From an uncultured Acetatifactor sp. (GTDB lineage: Bacteria; Bacillota; Clostridia; Lachnospirales; Lachnospiraceae), in NCBI GenBank assembly GCA_910584435.1, contig CAJUAP010000017.1:1-64000 (forward strand): 64,000 nucleotides of DNA, in the 5' to 3' direction. Position 1 is the stretch's first letter. Each line of letters starts with the position of its first letter. Under the pieces are notes generated by a model, which saw only the letters and a list, made by a program, of their open reading frames with translations, was not told the DNA's origin and made no database searches. The position numbers and the translations under genes are program-made. This document shows, piece after piece, positions 34,922 to 42,538 of this stretch.

Positions 34922-35413
34922 ATGAGACGAGTAAATCGCGGTTTGTTATCCGGGCTATTGGCAGGGGCTCTGCTTCTTTCGCCGGTGTCCATGGTTACAG
35001 TTTCTGCGCATGGGCATCATGGCGAGAATGGCGGACATCATGGCGGACAGAGCAATTCCAATGTGACATATTATTGCGGAGGCCATGGAGCGCATTGTCA
35101 TGAGAACGGGGTGTGCCCGTATGCAGGAGAGACGGATGCAAATGTTGGAACGGATGAAAATGCCGGAACCGATGTACCGTACTATTACTGCGGAGGCCAT
35201 GAAGGGCATCATCACGAGAACGGGGTGTGCCCGTATGCAGGAGAAGTTGACATGTCTTTGGCACCAACGGAGGTAAAGGTTCCTGATAAGGGGATTGAGG
35301 AACCTGGCTATTTGTCAGCTATAGGGAGCGGAGAACTCAGGAAGAGGGATAGAAGTAATTTTTTGGTAAGAAGTAAAAATGTATGCCTGGGCAGGATAGG
35401 GTATCTGAGATAA
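34922..35413 (+). CDS. Secreted His/Cys-rich repeat protein
   Basis: 163 aa from ATG 34922 (AAGGAGG; an earlier in-frame ATG at 34889 has none). A signal peptide (MRRVNRGLLSGLLAGALLLS... ending VSA) precedes HGHHGENGGHHGG and two 27-residue repeats, YYCGGHGAHCHENGVCPYAG and YYCGGHEGHHHENGVCPYAG. The His and Cys spacing suggests secreted Zn/Cu binding. After KVPDKGIEEPGYL the tail loses the low-complexity style and may be a frame-shifted or variable end. I do not recognise a named family. Confidence 0.7.
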   Translation: MRRVNRGLLSGLLAGALLLSPVSMVTVSAHGHHGENGGHHGGQSNSNVTYYCGGHGAHCHENGVCPYAGETDANVGTDENAGTDVPYYYCGGHEGHHHENGVCPYAGEVDMSLAPTEVKVPDKGIEEPGYLSAIGSGELRKRDRSNFLVRSKNVCLGRIGYLR

Positions 35414-35508
35414 AAAGGTTCGAAATTCAAAATGGAATAATGCAGAATCTGAAACTATGTAATGCAAAAGTATATCTGTCAGAAACAAGATAGTGCAGGT
35501 AAAATACA

Positions 35509-35542
35509 GAAAGGGAATAATCAATTGAGATTATTCCCTTTC
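35509..35542. terminator. Bidirectional terminator between the His-rich protein and rubredoxin genes
   Basis: GAAAGGGAATAATC (35509-35522) and GATTATTCCCTTTC (35529-35542) pair perfectly with a 6-nt loop. Confidence 0.75.
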
Positions 35543-35553
35543 AAAATTATTAT

Positions 35554-35727
35554 TTAATTGTAGTTGTCAATGCAGGGCTGAAACATATCTTTGGATACGC
35601 CGCATAAAGGACAGCACCAGTCATCAGGAAGATCCTCAAATGCTGTGCCGGGAGCAATGCCGTGTTCAGGATCACCCTTTTCAGGGTCATAAGTATATCC
35701 GCAAGGGTTACAAAAATATTTCTTCAT
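35554..35727 (-). CDS. Rubredoxin
   Basis: 57 aa, with AAGGAG upstream of the ATG. Two Cys pairs, FCNPCGY (Cys6, Cys9) and CCPLCGV (Cys39, Cys42), would hold one Fe(SCys)4 centre; YDPEKGDPEHGIAPGTAFEDLPDDW is the classic rubredoxin middle. It donates electrons to rubrerythrin-type peroxidases. On the same strand lies the displaced tail of a rubrerythrin gene about 150 bp upstream, so before the mobile element integrated this was a rubrerythrin-rubredoxin gene pair. Confidence 0.93.
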   Translation of the reverse strand: MKKYFCNPCGYTYDPEKGDPEHGIAPGTAFEDLPDDWCCPLCGVSKDMFQPCIDNYN

Positions 35728-35810
35728 AATAATTCGTCTCCTTATCCATTATATTATTTGATGAAATTTAACCCATCTCTTTAATAAATTTTTCTGTGTA
35801 TTTTTTCGCC

Positions 35811-35910
35811 GAGGTTTTTGGCATTAGCTGAAATATCTCTTTAACAGACCCTCAAATGCCGAGGCATTTGGCATTAGCTGAAATATCTCTTTAACAGACC
35901 CTCAAATGCC
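35811..35910. repeat. 50-bp tandem duplication at the left end of the integrated element
   Basis: 35811-35860 and 35861-35910 are identical except for two adjacent bases (GAGGTTTTTGG versus GAGGCATTTGG). The unit contains the last codons and stop of the displaced rubrerythrin tail. Confidence 0.9.
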
Positions 35911-35958
35911 TTGCCGTGTCTCGCCTCATCCCTTGCCATCTCATGTACGGTGTCATGG
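35874..35958 (-). pseudogene. Displaced 3' end of the rubrerythrin gene
   Basis: The minus strand encodes HDTVHEMARDEARHGKAF and EGLLKRYFS*, the same C-terminus as the intact rubrerythrin at 44436-44975 except for the final residue (Ser here, Gly there). It has no start or upstream coding region and is the original gene tail left behind by site-specific integration. Confidence 0.9.
35905..35958. repeat. attL, 54-bp direct repeat
   Basis: Identical to 44467-44520. The sequence is coding (rubrerythrin residues HDTVHEMARDEARHGKAF-). To its right the sequence diverges immediately (GATTTGCGC instead of ATTGCGTCAA). Confidence 0.9.
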
Positions 35959-36017
35959 GATTTGCGCTTCTTTGACTGTGAATATTGTAGCATTTACAAG
36001 GGTTTGCGTCAAGAGGG

Positions 36018-36092
36018 AAGGACAACATTTAGGACAATCTAAACAACAACTATAAACAACCTCTTTAGAAGTTCGGACAACAAAAGGACAAT
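36018..36092. repeat. Left cluster of GGACAA repeats, probable integrase arm sites
   Basis: AAGGACAAC (36018), AGGACAAT (36031), CGGACAAC (36074) and AAGGACAAT (36084), between attL and the integrase start codon. The same motif clusters at the right end. Confidence 0.7.
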
Positions 36093-36110
36093 TTCTAAGG
36101 AGGTTTTATC

Positions 36111-37331
36111 ATGGCAGAACAACAGGCAGCAGGAGTATATCAGTTAGACAATGGGTATTGGGGTTATCGCTTTGTACTTACAGTAAATGGAAAGAAGAAA
36201 GCGCAAAAGAGAGTAAAAGACGAATTAGGTAATCCCTACAAGACGCAAAAACAGGCAGCAAAGGCAAGAAGCATAGCATTAGCACAAGAGCAAGCTAAAA
36301 TACAGTTGCCGCCACAAAAGCAGATTACAAGGCAGACAGTAGCAGAGGTGTATCAAGAATACTGTGAGAAAGGCAGGAGCGGAAAAGCCTATGCAACTAT
36401 CAAGAAACAGGATTCTTTATGGAACAATCATTTATGCGCTAGATTCGGTAAAAGATACATTGATGAAATAACAGTAGCGGAAATACAAGATTATCTGGAA
36501 GAATTGTATTATACAGACAATAGGGCATATTCCTATACAGAATCCTTTTTGAAAATGTTCTATCTGATATTCGGACAAGCGTATTCCAGAAATTATATTG
36601 ATGTAGATTCCTATAACAAATTATGCGTAAACAAAGATACTAAAATTCATATGCCGAAATTAAAGATTGATGATGATTTAGACATTGTTTCTTTTGATGA
36701 TAAGGAGATAGAGCAATTAGACAGTTATTTCAGCGGTACAAATGCAGAGACAGCTTATATGTTGGGGAAATATTGCGGCTTGCGTATCAATGAATGTTAT
36801 GGTTTGAAGTGGTCTAATGTAGATTTGAAAAGCGGCATTATTACAATAGACAGACAAATGCAGTATCAAGAAGGGCTGATAAAGTTAGTTTCTCTGAAAA
36901 CCAGAAACGCAAAGAGAAAAATCTATATGTGCAGCAAATTAAAGGACTACTTTAAAAAGCTAAAGCGGCAGCAGGAGCAGGATAAAAAGGAATTAGCATT
37001 GCAAAGGCAGCAGAACCAGACATTTATACAAGATTTGAATGGGGAAATGATTTCTTCTCTTGAATTGGTTAATTCGCTGCCTAATGGTAAAATACAGACA
37101 GTTAATTCCATGAAATACCATTCCAGAACTTTACAGGGCGAACACAATATTTCCTTTAAATACCATTATCTAAGGCATACTTATGGAACAAATTTAGCCG
37201 CTTTGAATACACCAGAATATCTATTATGTAATCAAATGGGGCACGCTAATAGTAATGTTACACATAAATATTATGTTGCCATCTCTGAAAGGGGCGTAGA
37301 TGAACTGTTAAAGAATCTCGAAAAGATGTAA
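36111..37331 (+). CDS. int: Tyrosine recombinase / integrase (Tn916-phage type)
   Basis: 406 aa. A basic N-terminal arm-binding domain (about 1-65, YWGYRFVLTVNGKKKAQKRV), a SAM-like core-binding domain (about 70-165), and a catalytic domain with Arg225 (CGLRINE), Lys263 (SLKT), His352-Arg355 (HYLRH), His378 (MGHAN) and nucleophile Tyr387 or Tyr388 (HKYY). All expected catalytic residues are present, so it should be active. AAGGAGG precedes the start. It lies 150 bp from attL, as expected for an integrase next to its attachment site. Confidence 0.95.
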   Translation: MAEQQAAGVYQLDNGYWGYRFVLTVNGKKKAQKRVKDELGNPYKTQKQAAKARSIALAQEQAKIQLPPQKQITRQTVAEVYQEYCEKGRSGKAYATIKKQDSLWNNHLCARFGKRYIDEITVAEIQDYLEELYYTDNRAYSYTESFLKMFYLIFGQAYSRNYIDVDSYNKLCVNKDTKIHMPKLKIDDDLDIVSFDDKEIEQLDSYFSGTNAETAYMLGKYCGLRINECYGLKWSNVDLKSGIITIDRQMQYQEGLIKLVSLKTRNAKRKIYMCSKLKDYFKKLKRQQEQDKKELALQRQQNQTFIQDLNGEMISSLELVNSLPNGKIQTVNSMKYHSRTLQGEHNISFKYHYLRHTYGTNLAALNTPEYLLCNQMGHANSNVTHKYYVAISERGVDELLKNLEKM

Positions 37332-37439
37332 TTGTATACAGTCACATAAAACCAAATAGGGAGAAATTTTCTTGAACTGTAATTTTTATAATGATAATAG
37401 AAATTTTCTCTCCATTCTTCAAGAAGGGAGATTATAGAA

Positions 37440-37670
37440 ATGGAAGAACTGTATTCAATTATGAGAGACTTTTTAGAGGTAGAGTATAATCAAGAATCCC
37501 TGTTATGTCTTTTAAAGGCAGCAGAAGCCGCATATACAGGTAAAAAACAGGTAGAAGCTAAATTGATTGCCAACAGTACAAAATACTATTTACAAGCCTT
37601 ACAAGAGGAATTAAAGGCGGCTATCAACAGATTAGATTCCTACATAGCGGAAAACGCAAAGAAGCAATAA
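37440..37670 (+). CDS. Small helical protein next to the integrase, 76 aa
   Basis: GAAGGGAG precedes the start. The sequence is almost wholly helical (LYSIMRDFLEVEYNQESLLCLLKAAEAAY...). It has no recognisable wing-helix excisionase motif; position would fit an accessory recombination or regulatory protein. Function unknown. Confidence 0.6.
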   Translation: MEELYSIMRDFLEVEYNQESLLCLLKAAEAAYTGKKQVEAKLIANSTKYYLQALQEELKAAINRLDSYIAENAKKQ

Positions 37671-37676
37671 TACAAT

Positions 37677-37713
37677 AGGCAGCGGCATTATAGAAATAGA
37701 AATGCTGCTGCCT
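37677..37713. terminator. Bidirectional terminator
   Basis: AGGCAGCGGCATT (37677-37689) pairs with AATGCTGCTGCCT (37701-37713), one mismatch, between convergent genes. Confidence 0.7.
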
Positions 37714-37936
37714 ATACTTTTGGATATTCTGATTTGATATTGCTTGCTCCTGTGATATAGTCCATAGAAACATTGTAAAATTTGGCAAGAATCAAGAGAT
37801 TGTCAACAGGGATTCTTGTTTTGCCGCTTTCATAATCTGCATATGTTCTTTGTCCTATGTGGAGCAGGTCGGCTATTTTCTGTTGGGTCAAAGATGAATC
37901 TTCTCTAATTTCCCTTATCCGCTCATTATATTTCAT
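37712..37936 (-). CDS. XRE-family repressor-like regulator
   Basis: 74 aa, a single Cro/CI-type helix-turn-helix: IREIREDSSLTQQKIADLLH, IGQRTYADYESGKTRIPVDN, LLILAKFYNVSMDYITG. It is divergent from the 38065 gene, with a dyad operator in the shared intergenic region, so it probably controls its own gene and the cluster that follows. Confidence 0.85.
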   Translation of the reverse strand: MKYNERIREIREDSSLTQQKIADLLHIGQRTYADYESGKTRIPVDNLLILAKFYNVSMDYITGASNIKSEYPKV

Positions 37937-37981
37937 GCAGTTATCACCTCAAAAATAGTATAAGTGATAGGCACATGATTC

Positions 37982-38028
37982 TTGACAAATAGAGTTATAA
38001 ACTCTAAAATAATAGGGGAGTTATACTC
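37982..38028 (+). promoter_or_regulatory. Promoter with two GAGTTAT-type operator dyads
   Basis: TTGACA (37982-37987), 17-bp spacer, TAAAAT (38005-38010). The palindrome GAGTTATAAACTC (37992-38004) fills the spacer, and a related GAGTTATACTC lies at 38018-38028. This is the arrangement of a repressor operator, and the divergent XRE protein is the obvious candidate to bind it. Confidence 0.75.
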
Positions 38029-38064
38029 AACAGCAGAAAAATAAAAATGAAAGGACAAAGCATA

Positions 38065-38553
38065 ATGGCAGACAATGAAAAAATTGTATTTGAAATTGAT
38101 GGAAATATGGGGAAAACATTGAGAGTTTATGAAAACAGATGTGTTATATCCATAACTGGAAAGAAAGCAATTTTATATGGTGCAGGGTTAAATGGGGATA
38201 AAGAGTTTTATTATTCGGACATTACCTCTGTTCAATTTAAAAATTTGGGAATGACAACAGGGTTTTTACAATTTGAGTATGCGGGTTCACATAGTACAAA
38301 TAATTTTGTAAATGAAAATTCATTTACATTTTCCGCAACAATGGGAACAGCAAAACATAAGAAATTAAAAGAGGATATGCCGCCGATTTATGAATATGTA
38401 CAGGACAGGGTAAGGGCGGCAAAAGAATCTAAAAATAATCCTGCTAATGTGTCAGCGGCGGATGAAATATTGAAATTTAAGCAATTATTAGACAGTGGTA
38501 TTATCACACAAGAAGAATATGAATCAAAGAAAAAACAGCTTTTAGGGGTATGA
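38065..38553 (+). CDS. DUF4429-like protein with C-terminal SHOCT domain
   Basis: 162 aa from ATG 38065 (AAAGGA upstream); an ATG at 38047 is in frame. The N-terminal part (GKTLRVYENRCVISITGKKAILYGAG, YYSDITSVQFKNLG, TGFLQFEYAGS) looks like a PH-like/DUF4429 beta domain. The C-terminus (ADEILKFKQLLDSGIITQEEYESKKKQLLG) is a textbook SHOCT motif. SHOCT is a short oligomerisation/tethering motif found at the ends of many unrelated proteins. First gene of a four-gene run under the operator promoter. Confidence 0.8.
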   Translation: MADNEKIVFEIDGNMGKTLRVYENRCVISITGKKAILYGAGLNGDKEFYYSDITSVQFKNLGMTTGFLQFEYAGSHSTNNFVNENSFTFSATMGTAKHKKLKEDMPPIYEYVQDRVRAAKESKNNPANVSAADEILKFKQLLDSGIITQEEYESKKKQLLGV

Positions 38554-38559
38554 AAAATA

Positions 38560-38739
38560 GTGGATAAAAAATTTTTCCTTAATGAAAATACAAGAAAATT
38601 ACATATAGTAGGCGGCTGCTATCAATCAAAGGTACTTCCATACCAGATAAAGTATTTTGAAACAGAAGATGAAGTGATTGCAAAGGAAACAAGATATTTT
38701 TCATATTGCAAAATATGTTTTAAGAAAGGAGGGTTATAA
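38560..38739 (+). CDS. Small Cys-containing protein, 59 aa, GTG start
   Basis: GTG 38560 with AGGGG upstream, six bases after the previous stop. Reads MDKKFFLNENTRKLHIVGGC and then YQSKVLPYQIKYFETEDEVI, ending YFSYCKICFKKGGL. It ends one base before the ATG of the next gene (TAA|ATG), which indicates translational coupling. CKIC may be half a zinc site. No named family is recognised. Confidence 0.65.
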   Translation: MDKKFFLNENTRKLHIVGGCYQSKVLPYQIKYFETEDEVIAKETRYFSYCKICFKKGGL

Positions 38740-38970
38740 ATGCTTTATGCGCTTATCGCCATTGTGCTACTATTTGTTAATGCCCTGTGTGCTTATTTTA
38801 TGAAACAATCGGCAGTCATGAAAGGTTATGGAGAAGATTCCCACATTTGGGCAATTTGTTTTTGGTGCGGCTTGTTTGGGTATCTGTATGTTATATCTTT
38901 ACCAGATAAAATACAACAGAATCAAAACCAACAAATTATTGAATTGTTGAGCAAGAGAAAGGAAGATTAG
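38740..38970 (+). CDS. Small membrane protein, 76 aa
   Basis: Two membrane helices (MLYALIAIVLLFVNALCAYF and WAICFWCGLFGYLYVI) and a charged tail (KIQQNQNQQIIELLSKRKED). GAAAGGAGG precedes the start, inside the end of the previous gene. It is probably made together with its neighbours; role unknown. Confidence 0.7.
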   Translation: MLYALIAIVLLFVNALCAYFMKQSAVMKGYGEDSHIWAICFWCGLFGYLYVISLPDKIQQNQNQQIIELLSKRKED

Positions 38971-38973
38971 AAA

Positions 38974-39531
38974 ATGATAAAATGTCCTTCCTGTGGTAAA
39001 GCTATTTCGGAATATGCTATTGCTTGTCCGAACTGTGGAGCGGATTTAAAAAGCAAAGAAATAATAGTAAAGACAGAAAAAGCTATAACAATACAAAAGC
39101 AGAATAGAAAAAAGAAGCAAATTAATTTTATTATCAATATGGCTATACTGTTATTTGTTGGAATGTTGACTTTATTTTTACATATGCGTATTTTTTACAT
39201 GGGGTTATCTGCAAATGTTTTTGATTTTGCTATATATTTTTTAGCGGTAGTCTATTCTGTATTTAATATTATTAGATATAGATTATTTAGCGGAAAATCA
39301 AAAACAAATATTATAATTATAGCGATAGCAGGAGTTTTTGTTTTTGCATTAGCGGCATATCTATATAAACCAATTAGTTTTGCTTTATATGGGGGTACTC
39401 CAAGTGATGATATTATTTTATATGCGGTAACTCTGAATAAATGGTTTAAAATAGTATCTGTCTTTTTCGGTCTGGTATGGGGATTTCTTGCAATAGAGAG
39501 TATTTGTTTTATAAAGGATAATAAGAAGTAA
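38974..39531 (+). CDS. Zinc-ribbon membrane protein, 185 aa
   Basis: N-terminal zinc ribbon CPSCGK...CPNCGAD (residues 4-25), a Lys-rich linker, then four or five membrane helices (INFIINMAILLFVGMLTLFLH, FAIYFLAVVYSVFNII, IIIIAIAGVFVFALAAYLY and others). It is the last gene of the SHOCT-led cluster, three bases after the previous stop. Function unknown. Confidence 0.75.
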   Translation: MIKCPSCGKAISEYAIACPNCGADLKSKEIIVKTEKAITIQKQNRKKKQINFIINMAILLFVGMLTLFLHMRIFYMGLSANVFDFAIYFLAVVYSVFNIIRYRLFSGKSKTNIIIIAIAGVFVFALAAYLYKPISFALYGGTPSDDIILYAVTLNKWFKIVSVFFGLVWGFLAIESICFIKDNKK

Positions 39532-39536
39532 TAGAG

Positions 39537-39564
39537 GGCAGCAGGATTTTAATTTCCTGCTGCC
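39537..39564. terminator. Bidirectional terminator
   Basis: GGCAGCAGGA (39537-39546) pairs with TCCTGCTGCC (39555-39564), between the convergent zinc-ribbon and recombinase genes. Confidence 0.75.
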
Positions 39565-40259
39565 TGTTTCAATTCGGCTTTATATTTGTAATAGGAATTT
39601 CTGGAAATTCCTGCAATTTTTATAACTTCTGAATCGGTATTAGTACCATTAAAATCTTTGCTATTTTTCAAAATGATTTCTTTAGCGGCAGTTTCTTTTT
39701 TAGTGGTGTATTTATTTCCCTTAATTCTGCCTATCTGCTTTCCATTCAGCTTTGCAGTTTTGATTCCCTCGGAAGTCCGCTGATGTAAGTCTAAAACCTC
39801 TTTTTCCGCTTGTTCAAAAGCAATTCTGATTTGTTCCTTTGCAAGTGATAATAAATATTTGTTGATTCCCTCTAAGATGAAGTCTACATTAGTACCAGTC
39901 ATTTGTATATTGCTTTCTAAGGCTTTTTTATAAGTATCTGTGTTAATATGCGGCTCTTTGAGAAAAACAAGGTTGATTCCAAGATTAAACAATTCTTCAT
40001 AGAGTGAAAAGCCTTCTTCTGCATTTCTTGACATTCTGGAAACAGAATCAAATATAATTGTAACTTCCTTTCCTGCTGCTGATTCCTGCTTTACCAGTTT
40101 GTAAAGTTTATTCCATTCTTTTCTGCCTGTTGTCTTTGTGCCTGTGTAGACTTCTTTAACAATGTGTGCAGCAGGATAAACCTCTAAAATGTTCCGCTCT
40201 TGTCTGTCTATGTTCTGCTTTGATGTGCTGATTCTGCAATATCCATATTCTTCTTTCAT
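39549..40259 (-). CDS. Serine recombinase (resolvase/invertase family)
   Basis: 236 aa. The N-terminal catalytic domain has YCRISTSKQNIDRQ (nucleophile Ser in RIST), FDSVSRMSRNAEEGFSLYEEL, and GINLVFLKEP. A long helix (residues about 130-165) is followed by GRIKGNKY and a C-terminal helix-turn-helix (SEVIKIAGISRNSYYKYKAEL). It is the small resolvase/invertase type, not the large transposon type. Direct repeats upstream of its start may be its recombination site. A second recombinase in so small an element suggests multimer resolution or inversion. Confidence 0.9.
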   Translation of the reverse strand: MKEEYGYCRISTSKQNIDRQERNILEVYPAAHIVKEVYTGTKTTGRKEWNKLYKLVKQESAAGKEVTIIFDSVSRMSRNAEEGFSLYEELFNLGINLVFLKEPHINTDTYKKALESNIQMTGTNVDFILEGINKYLLSLAKEQIRIAFEQAEKEVLDLHQRTSEGIKTAKLNGKQIGRIKGNKYTTKKETAAKEIILKNSKDFNGTNTDSEVIKIAGISRNSYYKYKAELKQAAGN

Positions 40260-40274
40260 AGTCTTTCTATCTCC

Positions 40275-40430
40275 TTTTGTACCAGATTAAACGAACTTCT
40301 TTTTTGATACTATTATTCTACCATGAAAAGCCGCTTATGTCAACAATTTTGGTACAATTTTTAACAGGTTTATTTTGGTACAATTAAATCTGAAAAAATT
40401 TCAAATAAATTTATCCAAGTACAAAATTTT
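40275..40430. repeat. Repeated GGTACAA motifs upstream of the serine recombinase, candidate res site
   Basis: TTTTGGTACAATTT (40347-40360) and TTTTGGTACAATTA (40373-40386), 26 bp apart, plus TTTTGTACCA (40275) and AAGTACAAAATTTT (about 40417). Paired partial dyads next to a resolvase gene are typical of its binding sites. Confidence 0.55.
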
Positions 40431-40514
40431 GCACACCATAGAATATATAATAAGTACATAAGATAAAGGAAAACAAAAGAACAAACAACAACTTAGAAAA
40501 AGGAGATAATAACC

Positions 40515-40892
40515 ATGAACAAGAACACAAATTACACAATCAACTTTGAAGCAGAGGAAATTATCATTACAAAGAAATTCGGCAAAGCTGCAAGTCAGAT
40601 AGGAACACCAGAATTTAAAGTTATGCAGCAGCTTAGAAAAGAATTTGCAGGCTTTTCATTTGCTTATAAAACCATAGAGAAGAAAGAAAATAAGAAGTCT
40701 TACAAAGGATTAAGCATTGATGAAATGACAAGATTTATTTCTAACAGGACAGATGCAGAGCAGGAAATGTTTAAAAAGGTTTTAGCAGTAGCCGCAAATA
40801 GACAAGGCAAGTATGCAATAGTAAAGAAGTGGTTTTTAGACAATTACAAAGAAGCATATTCAGAAGAAGTTGCAATGATGGAAGTAGCCTAA
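40515..40892 (+). CDS. Unknown protein, 125 aa (paralogue of the next gene)
   Basis: AAAAAGGAG precedes the start. Soluble, Lys-rich. Shares a pattern with the 40923 gene: an N-terminal beta strand pair ending ITKKFGKAAS, then LRKEFAGFSFAYK, KSYKGLSIDEMTRFI, and a C-terminal VKKWFLDNYKEAY. No known domain is recognised. The two genes are 30 bp apart and must be an old tandem duplication. Confidence 0.7.
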   Translation: MNKNTNYTINFEAEEIIITKKFGKAASQIGTPEFKVMQQLRKEFAGFSFAYKTIEKKENKKSYKGLSIDEMTRFISNRTDAEQEMFKKVLAVAANRQGKYAIVKKWFLDNYKEAYSEEVAMMEVA

Positions 40893-40922
40893 TACAGATA
40901 GAGAATAAAGGAGATATTACCC

Positions 40923-41312
40923 ATGAATAACAATATTACATTTGACGCAATCACAAACACCATTACCATTACCAAAGGTTTTTATGCGGCTTCAAAAGAG
41001 TTTGGTTCAGAGGAACAAAAGATGTTAGCCGATATTCAAAAGGAATATCCCCATATGAGGATTGCTGTTAAGTCCACAAGGACAGGTAACAGAAAGAGCG
41101 AATACAAAGGTCTTACTTATGATTACATGAGAAGATTTATCAGAATTATGGATAGGGAAAACATTGTTACCTTTGATGATGTAATTGCACATTATGAAGA
41201 TTTCGGGTATGAATCTGGTAAACTGTACCAGTGCGTAAAAGATTGGTTTTTAGAAACATACCCTAACCATAGAGATATGATTGTAAATGCCACTCCTAAA
41301 GCTGCTGCATAA
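40923..41312 (+). CDS. Unknown protein, 129 aa (paralogue of the previous gene)
   Basis: AAAGGAG precedes the start. Same layout as the 40515 product: NTITITKGFYAASKEFG, then IQKEYPHMRIAVK, SEYKGLTYDYMRRFI and CVKDWFLETYPNHRDM. The conserved cores are the YKGL-x-x-D-x-M-x-RFI motif and a WFL-(D/E)-x-Y end. Function unknown. Confidence 0.7.
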   Translation: MNNNITFDAITNTITITKGFYAASKEFGSEEQKMLADIQKEYPHMRIAVKSTRTGNRKSEYKGLTYDYMRRFIRIMDRENIVTFDDVIAHYEDFGYESGKLYQCVKDWFLETYPNHRDMIVNATPKAAA

Positions 41313-41520
41313 ATGAAATGCGGCAGCAGGAATGGGCAAAGGGGCGGTCTATTTTCGGGATAATTCAAAAATCGAATTACCGCTTTCGTCTTTCCAGACT
41401 TATAGCCTTTCCAAAAGTAGATTGAAAATTGAAAAGCGGCAGCACGAAAATTATATATTTCACTTGAAATTATAGCGGTAAATAATTTTTTGAGATTTCG
41501 GAAAAATCGGTTAATTTCGG

Positions 41521-42516
41521 TTATTCTCGGTAATTGTTTAAAATGTTTTCGGTCATGGTTTTAAAATCATTTATTACCGATTTCGGGGAAATGATTTTAA
41601 TATCCTTTCCAAGTCCAAATATCCAAGCAAAAAATTGAGGACTAATATAAACAGTGATTCGGACAATAAAAGTATTTGGACTATCAAAGTTTTGCCTAAT
41701 ATTAGCGGATTCCCCAAACCTATCAATAAAAACTCCTGCAAGGCTATTAGCAACTTCAAGAGTAACAGTTTCTTCTTTGCCGCTAAACATACCAAAAGTC
41801 TTTTTGGAATAGTCTACAATGTCAAAAGACTGAAAAAGGCTTTTTCCCTCTCTTGTATGCTCTATGATTTTAACAGACTGCATTTTGTCTATGCGGTAAT
41901 GTCTTAATTCATTTGAATTACTATCAAAAGCAATCAAATAATAGTTATCATCTGATAAAGATACCGCATAAGGACTAACAATATATACCTTTCCTGCTTT
42001 TGAAACAAGTTTCCGCTGTGGATTCCAATGGAGATATTGAAAGTTTATCTGCCTGTGAGCGGCTATTGCAGCATAAATAGTATCAAGATTTTTGAATACT
42101 TTATCATTCATGCTTTTAATACGCCTGTCTAATATTACATTTCTGTTAAAAGATTGACTATCAAAGCTGCTGCCTAAAGATTTTACTTTATTGATTAACT
42201 CTTTTGATTTCTTTTCAGTGAGAAATTTTGATGTAGCAATAGAATCAATCAAAAACTTTAGTTCATTTATGGTAAATAGCCTTTTGGGGTGGTGGTACTT
42301 ATAGCCGCCTTTCTCTTGTACTCCTACAATTTCAAAATCTGTGGAATTTAAAAGAGATATAGCCGCATAAATGGTTCTTCTATCTGCAAATATTCCTTTA
42401 GATTCCAGAAATGAAAGTATTTCGGGCATTCTGATATAGTGGGTTTTATCTGTCTTTTCCAAGAATAGCTGTTGTAGATATAGCGGAATTAGCTTTTTGC
42501 TTTCGGATTTTTCCAT
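41521..42516 (-). CDS. WYL-domain transcriptional regulator
   Basis: 331 aa. An N-terminal winged helix (LIPLYLQQLFLEKTDKTHYI, then FADRRTIYAAISLLN) is followed by the WYL ligand-binding domain (IYAAIAAHRQINFQYLHW, YIVSPYAVSLSDDNYYLIAF, LRHYRIDKMQSVKI) and a C-terminal WCX domain. The classical W-Y-L triad appears as N-Y-Y-L-I-A here. WYL regulators bind nucleic acid or nucleotide ligands and often control defence or mobile-element genes. A 19-bp-stem palindrome directly upstream may be its operator or an attenuator. Confidence 0.88.
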   Translation of the reverse strand: MEKSESKKLIPLYLQQLFLEKTDKTHYIRMPEILSFLESKGIFADRRTIYAAISLLNSTDFEIVGVQEKGGYKYHHPKRLFTINELKFLIDSIATSKFLTEKKSKELINKVKSLGSSFDSQSFNRNVILDRRIKSMNDKVFKNLDTIYAAIAAHRQINFQYLHWNPQRKLVSKAGKVYIVSPYAVSLSDDNYYLIAFDSNSNELRHYRIDKMQSVKIIEHTREGKSLFQSFDIVDYSKKTFGMFSGKEETVTLEVANSLAGVFIDRFGESANIRQNFDSPNTFIVRITVYISPQFFAWIFGLGKDIKIISPKSVINDFKTMTENILNNYRE

Positions 42517-42538
42517 ATTTTCTCCCTTTTGTTGTATA

